Below, piece after piece: positions 51,560 through 58,929 of a stretch of DNA of 64,000 bases. The position numbers and the translations under genes were made by a program. The notes under the pieces are model-generated. The model was not told the DNA's origin and did not search any database. It saw only the letters and a list, made by a program, of their open reading frames with translations. Origin of the DNA: Streptomyces sp. Alt3. Lineage in GTDB: Bacteria; Actinomycetota; Actinomycetes; Streptomycetales; Streptomycetaceae. The first letter of the stretch is position 1. Every line of letters begins with the position of its first letter. The stretch spans positions 4,588,001 to 4,652,000 of the forward strand of contig NZ_CP120983.1 of assembly GCF_030719215.1 (NCBI RefSeq), written 5' to 3'.

Positions 51560-51720
51560 CGGCGGCCCGGAAGACCTGCGAACTCCTCCTCCGACGGTCG
51601 CCGCGGAACCCTGCGAACTGATCGAATTCGGGGCATGCTTCACTGGTCGGGCAGGAATCCCGCACTGAACGACCGCACTGAGCGACCGCAGGAACGTCGG
51701 ACGTAGAGAGAAGGCCAGCC

Positions 51721-52017
51721 GTGCCCGCTGCCAAGCCGAGCGCAACGATCCGGTACACCGCCATGCGGCTGCTGATTTTCGTCGGCTGCTTCTTCATCGC
51801 CGGTGTCGCCGTGCACTTCGGTGTGCTGCCCTCGGGCGTCGGCGGCTCCAACGTCGTCTGGGTCATCCTTCTCGGCCTCGTCCTCTCCGCGCCGCTCAGC
51901 TTCATCCTGCTCCGCAAGCAGCGCGACGAGATGTCCGAGCAGATCATCTCCTCGGTGGACCGGACCAAGGCCAAGCTCGAGGCGAACCGCACCCGTGAGG
52001 ACAGCCTCACGCAGTAG
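51721..52017 (+). CDS. DUF4229 domain membrane protein
   Basis: This 98-residue protein has two membrane helices (MRLLIFVGCFFIAGVAVHFG and VVWVILLGLVLSAPLSFILL) and a charged C-terminal helix (RDEMSEQIISSVDRTKAKLE), the DUF4229 layout. AGAGAAGG precedes the GTG start. Function unknown. Upstream, at 51661-51686, CGCACTGA(A/G)CGAC is repeated in tandem. Confidence 0.85.
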   Translation: MPAAKPSATIRYTAMRLLIFVGCFFIAGVAVHFGVLPSGVGGSNVVWVILLGLVLSAPLSFILLRKQRDEMSEQIISSVDRTKAKLEANRTREDSLTQ

Positions 52018-52056
52018 GCGACGCGTAAGCTTCCTCACACCGCACCCCGTACGAAC

Positions 52057-52097
52057 GAAGCCCCGGACCGGAGCAGCAGCTCCCGTACCGGGGCTTC
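52057..52097 (+). terminator. Hairpin terminator after the DUF4229 gene
   Basis: Outer arms GAAGCCCCGG/CCGGGGCTTC and an inner GGAGC/GCTCC stem form a long interrupted hairpin 39 bases after the stop. Confidence 0.65.
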
Positions 52098-52142
52098 GGC
52101 GTGCCCGGAGTCACCGCGGTCAAAGTTGATCAAGAAGTGGAC

Positions 52143-52174
52143 CTTTGAGGTTCTCAAAGTTGCAGTGTTAACGT
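52143..52174 (+). promoter_or_regulatory. Promoter and operator of the leader peptide/symporter unit
   Basis: TTGAGG (52145-52150), an 18-base spacer and TAACGT (52169-52174) form a good promoter 7 bases before the leader-peptide ATG, predicting a leaderless transcript. The inverted repeat CTTTGAG-GTT-CTCAAAG (52143-52159) covers the -35 box and may be a repressor site. Confidence 0.65.
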
Positions 52175-52181
52175 ATTCGAC

Positions 52182-52289
52182 ATGATTACCGCAGTGCGCA
52201 CCCATCACGCCCTGGGCGTCCCGCTCGTGGTGCGCCTGCATGTCGATCTCTGCCGCTGTATGTCCGCGGTCTGTTGCCGCAACGTCTGA
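52182..52289 (+). CDS. Cysteine-rich leader peptide
   Basis: A 35-residue frame starts at an ATG immediately downstream of a promoter. The second half reads RLHVDLCRCMSAVCCRNV, with Cys at 24, 26, 31 and 32. This matches the actinobacterial leader-peptide pattern R-L-H-x-D-L-C-R-x(n)-C found before sulfur and cysteine genes, where translation through Cys codons reports cysteine supply. It is too short to be an enzyme. It lies 121 bases before the DAACS symporter gene and probably attenuates it. Confidence 0.82.
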   Translation: MITAVRTHHALGVPLVVRLHVDLCRCMSAVCCRNV

Positions 52290-52303
52290 ACCGGCATCAT
52301 GCA

Positions 52304-52332
52304 GCGGCGCCGCCCCTTGACGCGGGCGCCGC
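52304..52332 (+). promoter_or_regulatory. Hairpin between leader peptide and symporter
   Basis: GCGGCGCC (52304-52311) pairs with GGCGCCGC (52325-52332) just after the leader-peptide stop codon. Ribosome stalling on the Cys codons could affect its folding. A C-rich unstructured stretch follows. Confidence 0.45.
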
Positions 52333-52410
52333 ACCCCCGTCCCCCTGTTGGACCGCACGGCCGTACATCTGTCCCCGTACGTTCCGATGCGTCACATCTG
52401 GAGTGTGTCC

Positions 52411-53772
52411 GTGTCCGCGAATTCCGCGTCCCCCGCCGAGACCGAGGCCGAGGCCGGTAAGCCGTCCGGCTCCGGTTTCCGTCTGCCGAGCATCCCCTTC
52501 TGGATACAGATCGTCGCCGGTCTGGTCCTCGGTGTCCTGCTCGGCTGGATCACCCGCAGCTACGAGATCAGCTGGCTCTACACCACGCTCGACCAGGTCG
52601 GCCACATCTTCGTCCAGCTGCTGAAGCTGGCCGTCGCGCCCCTCGTCTTCTTCGCGATCCTGGTGTCGATCACCAACCTGCGCAAGGTCAACAACGCCGC
52701 GAGGCTCGCCACCCGCACGCTGCTCTGGTTCATGATCACCTCGCTGATCGCCGTGGCCATCGGCCTCGCGATCGGCCTGGTCACCAACCCGGGCTCCGGT
52801 ACCGGCCTCACCCCGAAGGACGGCGCCAAGCCCGAGAACGCGGGCTCCTGGCTCGACTTCCTCACCGGCATCATCCCCACGGACGTCATCACGCCCTTCA
52901 CCGAGCTGAACGTCCTGCAGATCGTCTTCATGGCCGCCGTCGCCGGTATCGCCGCGCTCCAGCTCGGCGAGAAGGCCAAGCCGATCCTCACCCTCAGCGA
53001 GTCGATCCTGGAGCTCCTCCAGAAGGCCCTGTGGTGGGTCATCCGCCTCGCTCCGATCGGCACCGTCGGCCTCATCGGCTACGCGATCGCCGACTACGGC
53101 TGGGACCTGATCGGCAAGTACGCGACGTTCACCGCCGACGTCTACATCGGCTGCGCCCTGGTGCTGTTCGGCGTCTACCCGCTGCTGCTCGCGACGGTCG
53201 CCAAGGTCAGCCCGCTCCAGTTCTTCAAGGGTGCCTGGCCCGCGATCCAGCTGGCCTTCGTCTCCCGCTCCTCCGTCGGCACGATGCCCGTCACCCAGAA
53301 GGTCACCGAGCGCCTCGGCGTCCCGAAGGAGTACGCCTCCTTCGCCGTCCCGTTCGGCGCCACGACCAAGATGGACGGCTGCGCCGCGATCTACCCGGCG
53401 CTGGCCGCGATCTTCATCGCGCAGATCTTCGACGTCCAGCTGGGCATCGGTGACTACATCCTGATCGCGTTCGTCTCGGTCATCGGCTCGGCGGCCACCG
53501 CCGGCCTCACCGGCGCCACGGTCATGCTGACCCTCACCCTGTCGACCCTCGGCCTCCCGCTGGAGGGCGTGGGCCTGCTCCTCGCCATCGACCCGATCCT
53601 GGACATGATCCGCACCGCCACCAACGTGGCCGGCCAGGCACTCGTCCCGGTGATCGTCGCGGCCCGCGAGAAGATCCTCGACCACGACGCGTACAACTCG
53701 GCTTCGTCCTCCCCGGTCGACGAGCCCGAGGCACACGACGCGGAGCCGAAGGGTGTTCCCGTCGCCGCCTAG
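52411..53772 (+). CDS. DAACS family amino acid/dicarboxylate:cation symporter (candidate cystine importer)
   Basis: This 453-residue membrane protein has the glutamate-transporter fold: helices from IPFWIQIVAGLVLGVLLGW onward, the serine-rich re-entrant loop SRSSVGTMPVT, and TKMDGCAAIYPALAAIFIA in place of the NMDGT motif. GCAAIYPA resembles the cystine-specific TcyP branch rather than glutamate carriers. The GTG at 52411 has GGAG seven bases upstream; in-frame ATG 52387 is less likely. The cysteine leader peptide upstream supports L-cystine or another sulfur amino acid as substrate; this is inference. Confidence 0.88.
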   Translation: MSANSASPAETEAEAGKPSGSGFRLPSIPFWIQIVAGLVLGVLLGWITRSYEISWLYTTLDQVGHIFVQLLKLAVAPLVFFAILVSITNLRKVNNAARLATRTLLWFMITSLIAVAIGLAIGLVTNPGSGTGLTPKDGAKPENAGSWLDFLTGIIPTDVITPFTELNVLQIVFMAAVAGIAALQLGEKAKPILTLSESILELLQKALWWVIRLAPIGTVGLIGYAIADYGWDLIGKYATFTADVYIGCALVLFGVYPLLLATVAKVSPLQFFKGAWPAIQLAFVSRSSVGTMPVTQKVTERLGVPKEYASFAVPFGATTKMDGCAAIYPALAAIFIAQIFDVQLGIGDYILIAFVSVIGSAATAGLTGATVMLTLTLSTLGLPLEGVGLLLAIDPILDMIRTATNVAGQALVPVIVAAREKILDHDAYNSASSSPVDEPEAHDAEPKGVPVAA

Positions 53773-53795
53773 CGACACCCGCGCCCCGCACGAAG

Positions 53796-53835
53796 AACCG
53801 CCCCGACCCCGGCTCCGGCCGGGGGCGGGGCGGTT
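53796..53835 (+). terminator. Hairpin terminator of the symporter gene
   Basis: Outer 10-base arms (AACCGCCCCG) and an inner CCCCGGC/GCCGGGG stem lie 23 bases after the stop. Confidence 0.75.
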
Positions 53836-53849
53836 TCGTGCGTCCGGGG

Positions 53850-54001
53850 TCAGGCGCCGCTCTCGCCGAGGGCGGCGCGAAGCAGTCGAGCGTGCCCTGC
53901 CTGAGAGGTTCGTCCGCCATCCACCAGCCGGTTCGGCGGGTGTGCTTGAGCGTGCCGACCTCGTACAAGAAGCGCCCCACTGCGGACAGGTCGTCAGCCA
54001 C
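53850..54001 (-). pseudogene. Remnant of an HD-domain hydrolase gene, internally deleted
   Basis: A GTG with an upstream GAGGAG opens a frame reading MADDLSAVGRFLYEVGTLKH and then TRRTGWWMA, the N-terminus of HD-domain (YfbR-like) hydrolases. After about 28 residues similarity ends abruptly, before the metal-binding HD motifs. A different frame then gives ARLLRAALGESGA and a stop at 53852-53850, which looks like the original C-terminus. The centre of the gene is therefore missing. Just upstream on the same strand, RRELEGIRYAIRLAEA with a stop at 54014 may be the tail of another lost gene. Confidence 0.65.
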
Positions 54002-54202
54002 GCCCGTCTCCTCTCACGCCTCGGCGAGGCGGATCGCGTACCGGATGCCTTCCAGTTCTCGACGCGCGCGCCGACAACTCCCGTCCATCCAAACCCTTTC
54101 GGGGGCCTTCGTGCGTTCCGGCCCCCAGCGTGCCTCCGTAGCTGCACCATGGGCCTGTACAGCCGTAGAAACCCGCGCAATTCCAGCTCGGTGGAGACGG
54201 CC

Positions 54203-54445
54203 ATGACCTTGCATTTCATTGCGAAGGACCCCGAGACGAACGGTGATCACTGCCCGAGCGTCTGGTACGACGACGTGGCACAGGAGTTCGTGATTCAGGG
54301 CTGGAAAGCGGGTCCCGAGCTCGAGGCGAAGTGTCTGGAGACAGGCCCGATCCCGGGCAGTGAGGCAGTGGTCCGCCTTCCGGTCCGGATGACCGAGGTC
54401 CTGAAGGAGGCGCTCGGTGTCGCGGCCGCTGCCCCCGTTCGCTGA
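54203..54445 (+). CDS. Small hypothetical protein of the DUF6879/XRE module
   Basis: This 80-residue acidic protein begins MTLHFIAKDPETNGDHCPSV and continues WYDDVAQEFVIQGWK, with one Cys in each half (DHCPSVW, AKCLETG). GGAGA precedes the ATG. It overlaps the DUF6879 gene by 29 bases. In many Streptomyces loci such a protein precedes DUF6879 and an XRE regulator; its function is unknown. Confidence 0.8.
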   Translation: MTLHFIAKDPETNGDHCPSVWYDDVAQEFVIQGWKAGPELEAKCLETGPIPGSEAVVRLPVRMTEVLKEALGVAAAAPVR

Positions 54446-54944
54446 GCTCCTGGCGCAGTGCTCGACGTCGGCCGTGCACCTGGAAACCCGTGACGTCTAC
54501 GCGGTCGACGAGGAGGACCAGGACCTGAAGGCATGGCGCGCAGGCGGGTTGGCGAGCGTCGAGGACCGGTCGGCGTGGTGGGGTCCGTTCCACGACTCGG
54601 TCGCTGACGCCGTGGACCGTGGGGTCACCGTCCAGCGGGCCCGGGCCGTGAGCCTCCCGGCGACGGAGTACATCCGGTTCGAGCACGCGTGCACGCCACG
54701 CAACGTCGAGGCGGGCGAGGACGTGCGGTGGCTCTCCCGTGACCTGGCGCTCGGGCTGCTCCTGCCGGCCCACGACTTCTGGCTCTTCGACGGCCGGCTG
54801 ATCCGATGGCATCACTTCGCAGGTGACGGAACGCACCTCCGCGACGAGCTCGATGACCGCCTGGGCTTCGCAGAGCAGGCCGCGGCGGCATTCGCCGCGG
54901 TGTGGGACCGAGCCGTGCCGCATGCGGAGTTCATGCTCGACTGA
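54417..54944 (+). CDS. DUF6879 family protein
   Basis: This 175-residue protein has the family pattern: an N-terminal SAVHLETRDVYAVDEED, RAVSLPATEYIRFEHACT in the middle and HDFWLFDGRLIRWHHFAGDG towards the end. AAGGAGG precedes the GTG start. It overlaps both neighbours and is translationally coupled to the XRE regulator (TGATG). DUF6879 proteins almost always accompany DUF5753 XRE regulators and may be their partners; no activity is known. Confidence 0.88.
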   Translation: MSRPLPPFAELLAQCSTSAVHLETRDVYAVDEEDQDLKAWRAGGLASVEDRSAWWGPFHDSVADAVDRGVTVQRARAVSLPATEYIRFEHACTPRNVEAGEDVRWLSRDLALGLLLPAHDFWLFDGRLIRWHHFAGDGTHLRDELDDRLGFAEQAAAAFAAVWDRAVPHAEFMLD

Positions 54945-55789
54945 TGGCCATGTCCTCGTCAGCCCGCGCCCAGGAGGCGCGCGACCGGATAGCGATCCGG
55001 CTGCGCGGCCTTCGCTCCGACGCGGGCCTGTCGGGGCAGCAGCTGGCGGAGCTCACCGGCTGGCAGGGCTCGAAGGTCAGCCGTCTGCAGAGTGGCAGGT
55101 CGCAGCCGTCGGACGAGGACATCCGTGCGTGGTGCAGGGCGTGCGGTGCGGAGGGCGAGGCTGCGGACCTCATCGCATCCGCGCGTCAGGCGCACCAGAT
55201 GTACACGGAGTGGCGGCGGGTCCAGCGGGCAGGCCTTCGTGGCGTGCAGCAGGCCCGTACCCCGTTGTACGAACGGACCAAGGTCATGCGGGTGTACAGC
55301 TCCAGCGTGATCCCGGGCATGCTCCAGACGCGTGCATACGCGACCGCGCTGCTCTCGGAGATCGCAAGATTCAGCCGCACGCCGGACGACTCGGCGGCTG
55401 CGGCCGAGGCTCGGGTGGAGCGGTCCCGAATCATCCGGCGCGCGGGCAGGCGCTTCCCGATCCTGATGGAGGAGTCCGTTCTCCGGCGGCAGGTCGGGAG
55501 CACGGAGACGATGACCGAGCAGCTGGGGTATGTGCTCCAGGCGGCGGCTCTGCCGTCAGTGACCCTCGGTATCGTGCCGTCGCGAGCGGCGGCGATGTGG
55601 CCTCTGGAAACCTTCACGATCTTCGACACGGAGCAGGTGGGGGTGGAGCTCTTGACGGCCGCCGTCACCATCACGACGCCCTCCGAGGTTGCGGAGTACC
55701 TGACTGCGCACGAGGAGTTGGGCGCGCACGCGGCCACCGGACCGGCGGCCTTGCGGCTGATTGCTCGTGCCGTCTCCGAGCTCGCGTAG
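54944..55789 (+). CDS. XRE family regulator with DUF5753 domain
   Basis: This 281-residue protein has an N-terminal HTH (LRSDAGLSGQQLAELTGWQGSKVSRLQSGRSQPSDEDI) and a C-terminal DUF5753 domain (VYSSSVIPGMLQTRAYA ... EESVLRRQVG). This is the SCO4441-type regulator widespread in Streptomyces. The ATG overlaps the DUF6879 stop. It is followed by small genes and a methyltransferase, so it may control them. The TAG stop lies in a tandem 10-bp repeat. Confidence 0.92.
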   Translation: MAMSSSARAQEARDRIAIRLRGLRSDAGLSGQQLAELTGWQGSKVSRLQSGRSQPSDEDIRAWCRACGAEGEAADLIASARQAHQMYTEWRRVQRAGLRGVQQARTPLYERTKVMRVYSSSVIPGMLQTRAYATALLSEIARFSRTPDDSAAAAEARVERSRIIRRAGRRFPILMEESVLRRQVGSTETMTEQLGYVLQAAALPSVTLGIVPSRAAAMWPLETFTIFDTEQVGVELLTAAVTITTPSEVAEYLTAHEELGAHAATGPAALRLIARAVSELA

Positions 55790-55877
55790 AAACACGTAGA
55801 AACCCTCCCCCACCCCCGCCGGCCCGATCGTACGGTTTCTGTATTCCTCACCGAATGCGACGGGGGGCTTACCCGTG

Positions 55878-56039
55878 ATGACCATCAAGGTGTACGAGGT
55901 GAACCGCGACGGCGGGGTCCGGGTGGTGCGCGAGGAGGCCGAAGTCGTGCCTCTGGCGCAGCCCATGGCCTCGTCCGTCCTGCCGGACTGCGCGTGTCCG
56001 CGCTGCTTGCGCACGGCACGCACGGCGCGGCAGCCGTGA
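55878..56039 (+). CDS. 53-residue hypothetical protein
   Basis: The small product begins MTIKVYEVNRDGGVRVVREE and ends with a Cys-rich stretch PDCACPRCLRTARTARQP (three Cys). Its stop overlaps the start of the next small gene (GTGA). No family is recognised; the Cys-x-Cys-x2-Cys cluster could bind zinc. First gene of a compact run ending in the methyltransferase. Confidence 0.68.
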   Translation: MTIKVYEVNRDGGVRVVREEAEVVPLAQPMASSVLPDCACPRCLRTARTARQP

Positions 56040-56194
56040 AGTCGGTGCCACCCGAGGCCGGGCTCGCATCGCCGTGCCGGATCGGTGAGCACCGTGAATG
56101 TCCCGGGCCGGGCGAACTACGGCTTCCCGGTGCACCGATGTGGGAGCGCCCGATCGAAGTACATCGCTGCGCATGTCCCTGCCACACCCCATGA
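56036..56194 (+). CDS. 52-residue Cys/His-rich hypothetical protein
   Basis: The GTG overlaps the previous stop codon. The product has PCRIGEHRECPG and a final HRCACPCHTP, giving five Cys and three nearby His residues, arranged like a small zinc ribbon. Similar tiny proteins occur next to XRE/DUF6879 regulators. Function unknown. Confidence 0.7.
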   Translation: MKSVPPEAGLASPCRIGEHRECPGPGELRLPGAPMWERPIEVHRCACPCHTP

Positions 56195-56254
56195 ACCCGG
56201 CCGGGCGGGCCTTCCGCAACCGGCCGGCCTCACCCCCAGCGAAGGAGAAGCACG

Positions 56255-56380
56255 ATGACCACCACACAGCAGGCCGACGATGGCAAGCACGGCGGCGCAC
56301 CTTCCGACAAGCCCTGGACGCCGCCGCCCACCCCGCCGTCCCCGGACGGCAGCGGTCCCACGTACGGCCCGCGCCCATGA
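56255..56380 (+). CDS. 41-residue peptide, candidate RiPP precursor
   Basis: A GAAGGAGAAG ribosome site precedes an ATG. The peptide starts MTTTQQADDGKHGGAPSDKP, followed by WTPPPTPPSPDGSGPTYGPRP split here as W21 onward; it is Pro/Gly-rich with Asp-Gly pairs at residues 9-10 and 31-32. Its stop overlaps the methyltransferase start (ATGA). It has no Cys or membrane helix. PIMT-like methyltransferases that act on such Asp residues are known from imiditide, lanthipeptide and graspetide pathways, so this peptide is a candidate substrate. Confidence 0.65.
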   Translation: MTTTQQADDGKHGGAPSDKPWTPPPTPPSPDGSGPTYGPRP

Positions 56381-57480
56381 GCACGGCCCGCGCAATCCGC
56401 ACGTACGCGGACCTGGTCCAGGATCTCGCCGATCGCGGGTTGCTCGATGCCCGCTGGCGGCGGGTCTTCGACGCCGTGCCGCGCAGCCGGTTCGTCCCGG
56501 CGGAAGTCTGGCGGCAGCTCCCCGACGGGTGTGAGCCGGTCGTCGGTACGGACCGCTGGATGGCCCTGGTCAACAGCGACGAGCCGGTCGTGACCCAGCT
56601 CGACGACGGGGCCGGGGACGGACCGGGTGTCGCGACCTCGTCGAACAGCCAGCCGTCGATGGTGGCCCGGATGCTCGGGCTGCTCCAGGTCGAGGACGGG
56701 CACCGTGTGCTGGAGATCGGTACCGGCACCGGGTACGTGGCCGCGCTGCTCTCCGAGCGGCTCGGCGACGAACGTGTCCACAGCGTCGAGCTGGACCCGG
56801 TCGTCGCGCGGCAGGCAGCGGCATTCCTGGTGGAGGCCGGGTACCGGCCGCATCTGCGTGTCGGGGACGGCGAGCAGCCGTGGCCCGGCACGGGGCCGGT
56901 GGACCGGCTGATCGCGACCTGCGCCCTGCGGTACGTCCCACATGCCCTCGTCCGGCAGGTCAGGGCGGGTGGGATCGTCGTCGCCCCGCTCGCGCGGGAC
57001 TTCTGGTCCGGTGCCCTGGTCCGGCTCGACGTCCAGGAGGACGGCACCGCGCACGGGCCCTTCTGCGGTGGTGCGTCGTACATGCCCATGCGGGCCCATC
57101 GTGAGAGCCCGCATCAGGTCGACGGAGCGGGGGGCCGGGCTCGCGCCGCGGGTGTGGACCCGGCCCGGCTCCTCACGCTCGGATTCGCGCTGTACGCCGG
57201 GGCCCGGCTGCCCGGCGTACGCCTCACCCACCAGCAGACCGCCGACGGCGCCCAGGTGTGGGTGACCCGCGCGGACGGGGCCGCTGCCACGGCCGAGACC
57301 GGAGGGGACGTCCGGCAGTACGGCCCCGGGCTCCTCTGGGAGGACGTCGAGCAGACCTGGCTGGAGTACGAGGCCCTCGGCCGGCCCGGCCACGACCGGT
57401 TCGGTCTGACCGTGACCGACCGGGGGCAGCGCGTCTGGCTCCGTGATCCGCACTCGGTGATCGAGCCCGTCCGGACCTGA
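56377..57480 (+). CDS. PIMT-like SAM-dependent O-methyltransferase
   Basis: This 367-residue protein resembles protein-L-isoaspartate O-methyltransferase: a helical N-terminus (VFDAVPRSRFVPAEVW), TSSNSQPSMVARML and motif I VLEIGTGTGYVAALL at about 111-125, then HSVELDP and RLIATCALRYVPHAL. About 150 extra C-terminal residues distinguish it from the roughly 210-residue housekeeping enzyme, as in RiPP-tailoring members. It is coupled to a 41-residue peptide gene; no ATP-grasp ligase or LanM-type enzyme is nearby. It could form aspartimide or isoaspartate in that peptide. Confidence 0.85.
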   Translation: MSTARAIRTYADLVQDLADRGLLDARWRRVFDAVPRSRFVPAEVWRQLPDGCEPVVGTDRWMALVNSDEPVVTQLDDGAGDGPGVATSSNSQPSMVARMLGLLQVEDGHRVLEIGTGTGYVAALLSERLGDERVHSVELDPVVARQAAAFLVEAGYRPHLRVGDGEQPWPGTGPVDRLIATCALRYVPHALVRQVRAGGIVVAPLARDFWSGALVRLDVQEDGTAHGPFCGGASYMPMRAHRESPHQVDGAGGRARAAGVDPARLLTLGFALYAGARLPGVRLTHQQTADGAQVWVTRADGAAATAETGGDVRQYGPGLLWEDVEQTWLEYEALGRPGHDRFGLTVTDRGQRVWLRDPHSVIEPVRT

Positions 57481-57504
57481 GGCCGGACGGCCTGAGGTCC
57501 GGAC
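57469..57504 (+). terminator. Hairpin overlapping the methyltransferase stop
   Basis: GTCCGGACCT (57469-57478) and AGGTCCGGAC (57495-57504) are exact complements around the stop codon; the stem probably ends the transcript. Confidence 0.6.
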
Positions 57505-57519
57505 GGGCCCCGGTGCGTG

Positions 57520-58713
57520 TCAGGGGTTGTTGAAGACCACCTCGGGGTTGCCCGGCGTGGGCCCGTCCAGGAGGGACCGGTGCAGGCCCTTCAGGTGCTG
57601 GTCGAGGAAGGCGGCGACGTAGGTCCGGGTGATCCGTACCTGCCGGTCGGTGGTGAGCGTGACCGAGGGGTCGAGCGTCACACCCATCCGGTCCTCCAGG
57701 ACGGGTATGTCCGTGAAGCTGGAGTGGCCGGAGCCCTCGACGCCGAGCCAGCGCTTCCAGCCGTCCAGCCGCTGCCAGCCCTGGTTCCAGGAGGTGTCCG
57801 GGCTGCCAGGGGAATGGAACGTGGTGCCCATCATCATGAAGGGACGCCCGCCGAGGCCTGTCGCGGGGATGTCCTCGAAGAAGGTGCCGTCCATGTTGAT
57901 CCCCGCGTCGAAGCGGGAGTCGGCGAGCATCGCCGACGCCGCCGCGCTCCCGCCGATGGAGTGGCCGGCCACGGCGACCCGACGCCGGTCGATCACGCGG
58001 GAGTTCTTCCAGGCGGGACGATCGCCGGTCAGCCGGTCGAGTACGAAGGAGAGGTCGGTGGCCCTTCCGGTGGAGACGAGCCTGCCCAGTTCCTTCCGGG
58101 CCTCCTCCGTCGGTGCGGACTTCATCTTCTCGCAGGCCACGCAGGTCAGCAGCCGGCCGTCGGGCAGCTCGGTCCCTGCGGACTCGTAGGCGTGGTCGAC
58201 GCTGGCGACCACGTAGCCGCGGCTCGCCAGGTCTTCGGCGAGCGAGGTCACCGTCGCCCGGGGGTTGCCGAATCCGGGAGAGAGCAGCACCAGGGGGAAG
58301 TGCCCGTGGAACGTCCGGGCGCCGAGGCGCGCGTGGGTACCGAGCGAGCTGAGCGCCGCCGGTGGCACGGTGTCTCCCAGCCCGGCGGCGGCCAACACCA
58401 GCCGGGCTTCCCCAGCGCTCATGTAGGGAGCGGCCGGGCCCCGCCGCCCGGTGCCGGCGGGGTAGTAGAGGGACACCATCAGCTCCCGGCCCCCCGCCTC
58501 CGGGACCCAAGGGTCGGCCCGGTCGTGGTCGGTGAGGTGCAGGACCTCGGTGCCGACGGCGTACGGGCCGGTCGGGCGGGGCAGTTCGAGCGTTTCCGCC
58601 GAGGTGGAGGCCCGCGGTGCCGGTAAGGCGTGTGCGGTGGCGGCGGGCGCGGCGAGCAGGAGCAGGGCTGACAGGGCGGTGACAGCGGTCCGTCTGCGGA
58701 GTCTCATCGTCAT
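57520..58713 (-). CDS. Secreted alpha/beta hydrolase (PAF acetylhydrolase/lipase-like)
   Basis: This 397-residue protein has a signal peptide (RLRRRTAVTALSALLLLAAP ... AHALPAP). The nucleophile elbow is GHSIG in VAVAGHSIGGSAA; FPLVLLSPGFGNPRATVT is the oxyanion region, and GVEGSGHSSFTD carries the His. This fits the PAF-acetylhydrolase isoform II/cutinase-like lipases. The ATG at 58713 or one six bases later may be used; neither has a strong ribosome site. It is divergent from a TetR gene, which may control it. Confidence 0.88.
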   Translation of the reverse strand: MTMRLRRRTAVTALSALLLLAAPAATAHALPAPRASTSAETLELPRPTGPYAVGTEVLHLTDHDRADPWVPEAGGRELMVSLYYPAGTGRRGPAAPYMSAGEARLVLAAAGLGDTVPPAALSSLGTHARLGARTFHGHFPLVLLSPGFGNPRATVTSLAEDLASRGYVVASVDHAYESAGTELPDGRLLTCVACEKMKSAPTEEARKELGRLVSTGRATDLSFVLDRLTGDRPAWKNSRVIDRRRVAVAGHSIGGSAAASAMLADSRFDAGINMDGTFFEDIPATGLGGRPFMMMGTTFHSPGSPDTSWNQGWQRLDGWKRWLGVEGSGHSSFTDIPVLEDRMGVTLDPSVTLTTDRQVRITRTYVAAFLDQHLKGLHRSLLDGPTPGNPEVVFNNP

Positions 58714-58929
58714 GCCAGGGACACTAGGGAACGGAACAGGGCGAGGGCATCGGCCTGAGGTGTGACCTCCGTGGGGGACCTGGGGCGTACGGGGTGCGCC
58801 GGGAGGGTCCTGTGGGACGACTCCCGGCCAGGGCGGCCCGGCGGTTCTCCTTACGTACGGCGGGCCACAGGGCCGCGCCGTACTCTTACCCGGGGGAGCA
58901 GCGCAGTGGGGGCGGGAGGGACGTCTGAC

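Larger units (their letters stand above)
54164..55805. repeat. 11-bp direct repeats flanking the regulator triad
   Basis: CGTAGAAACCC occurs at 54164-54174 and 55795-55805, either side of the three-gene regulator module. A third, near-identical copy, CGTAGAAACA (55785-55794), abuts the right one and contains the TAG stop of the XRE gene. Next to the deleted HD gene, these repeats may mark a recombination or insertion event. Confidence 0.5.
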
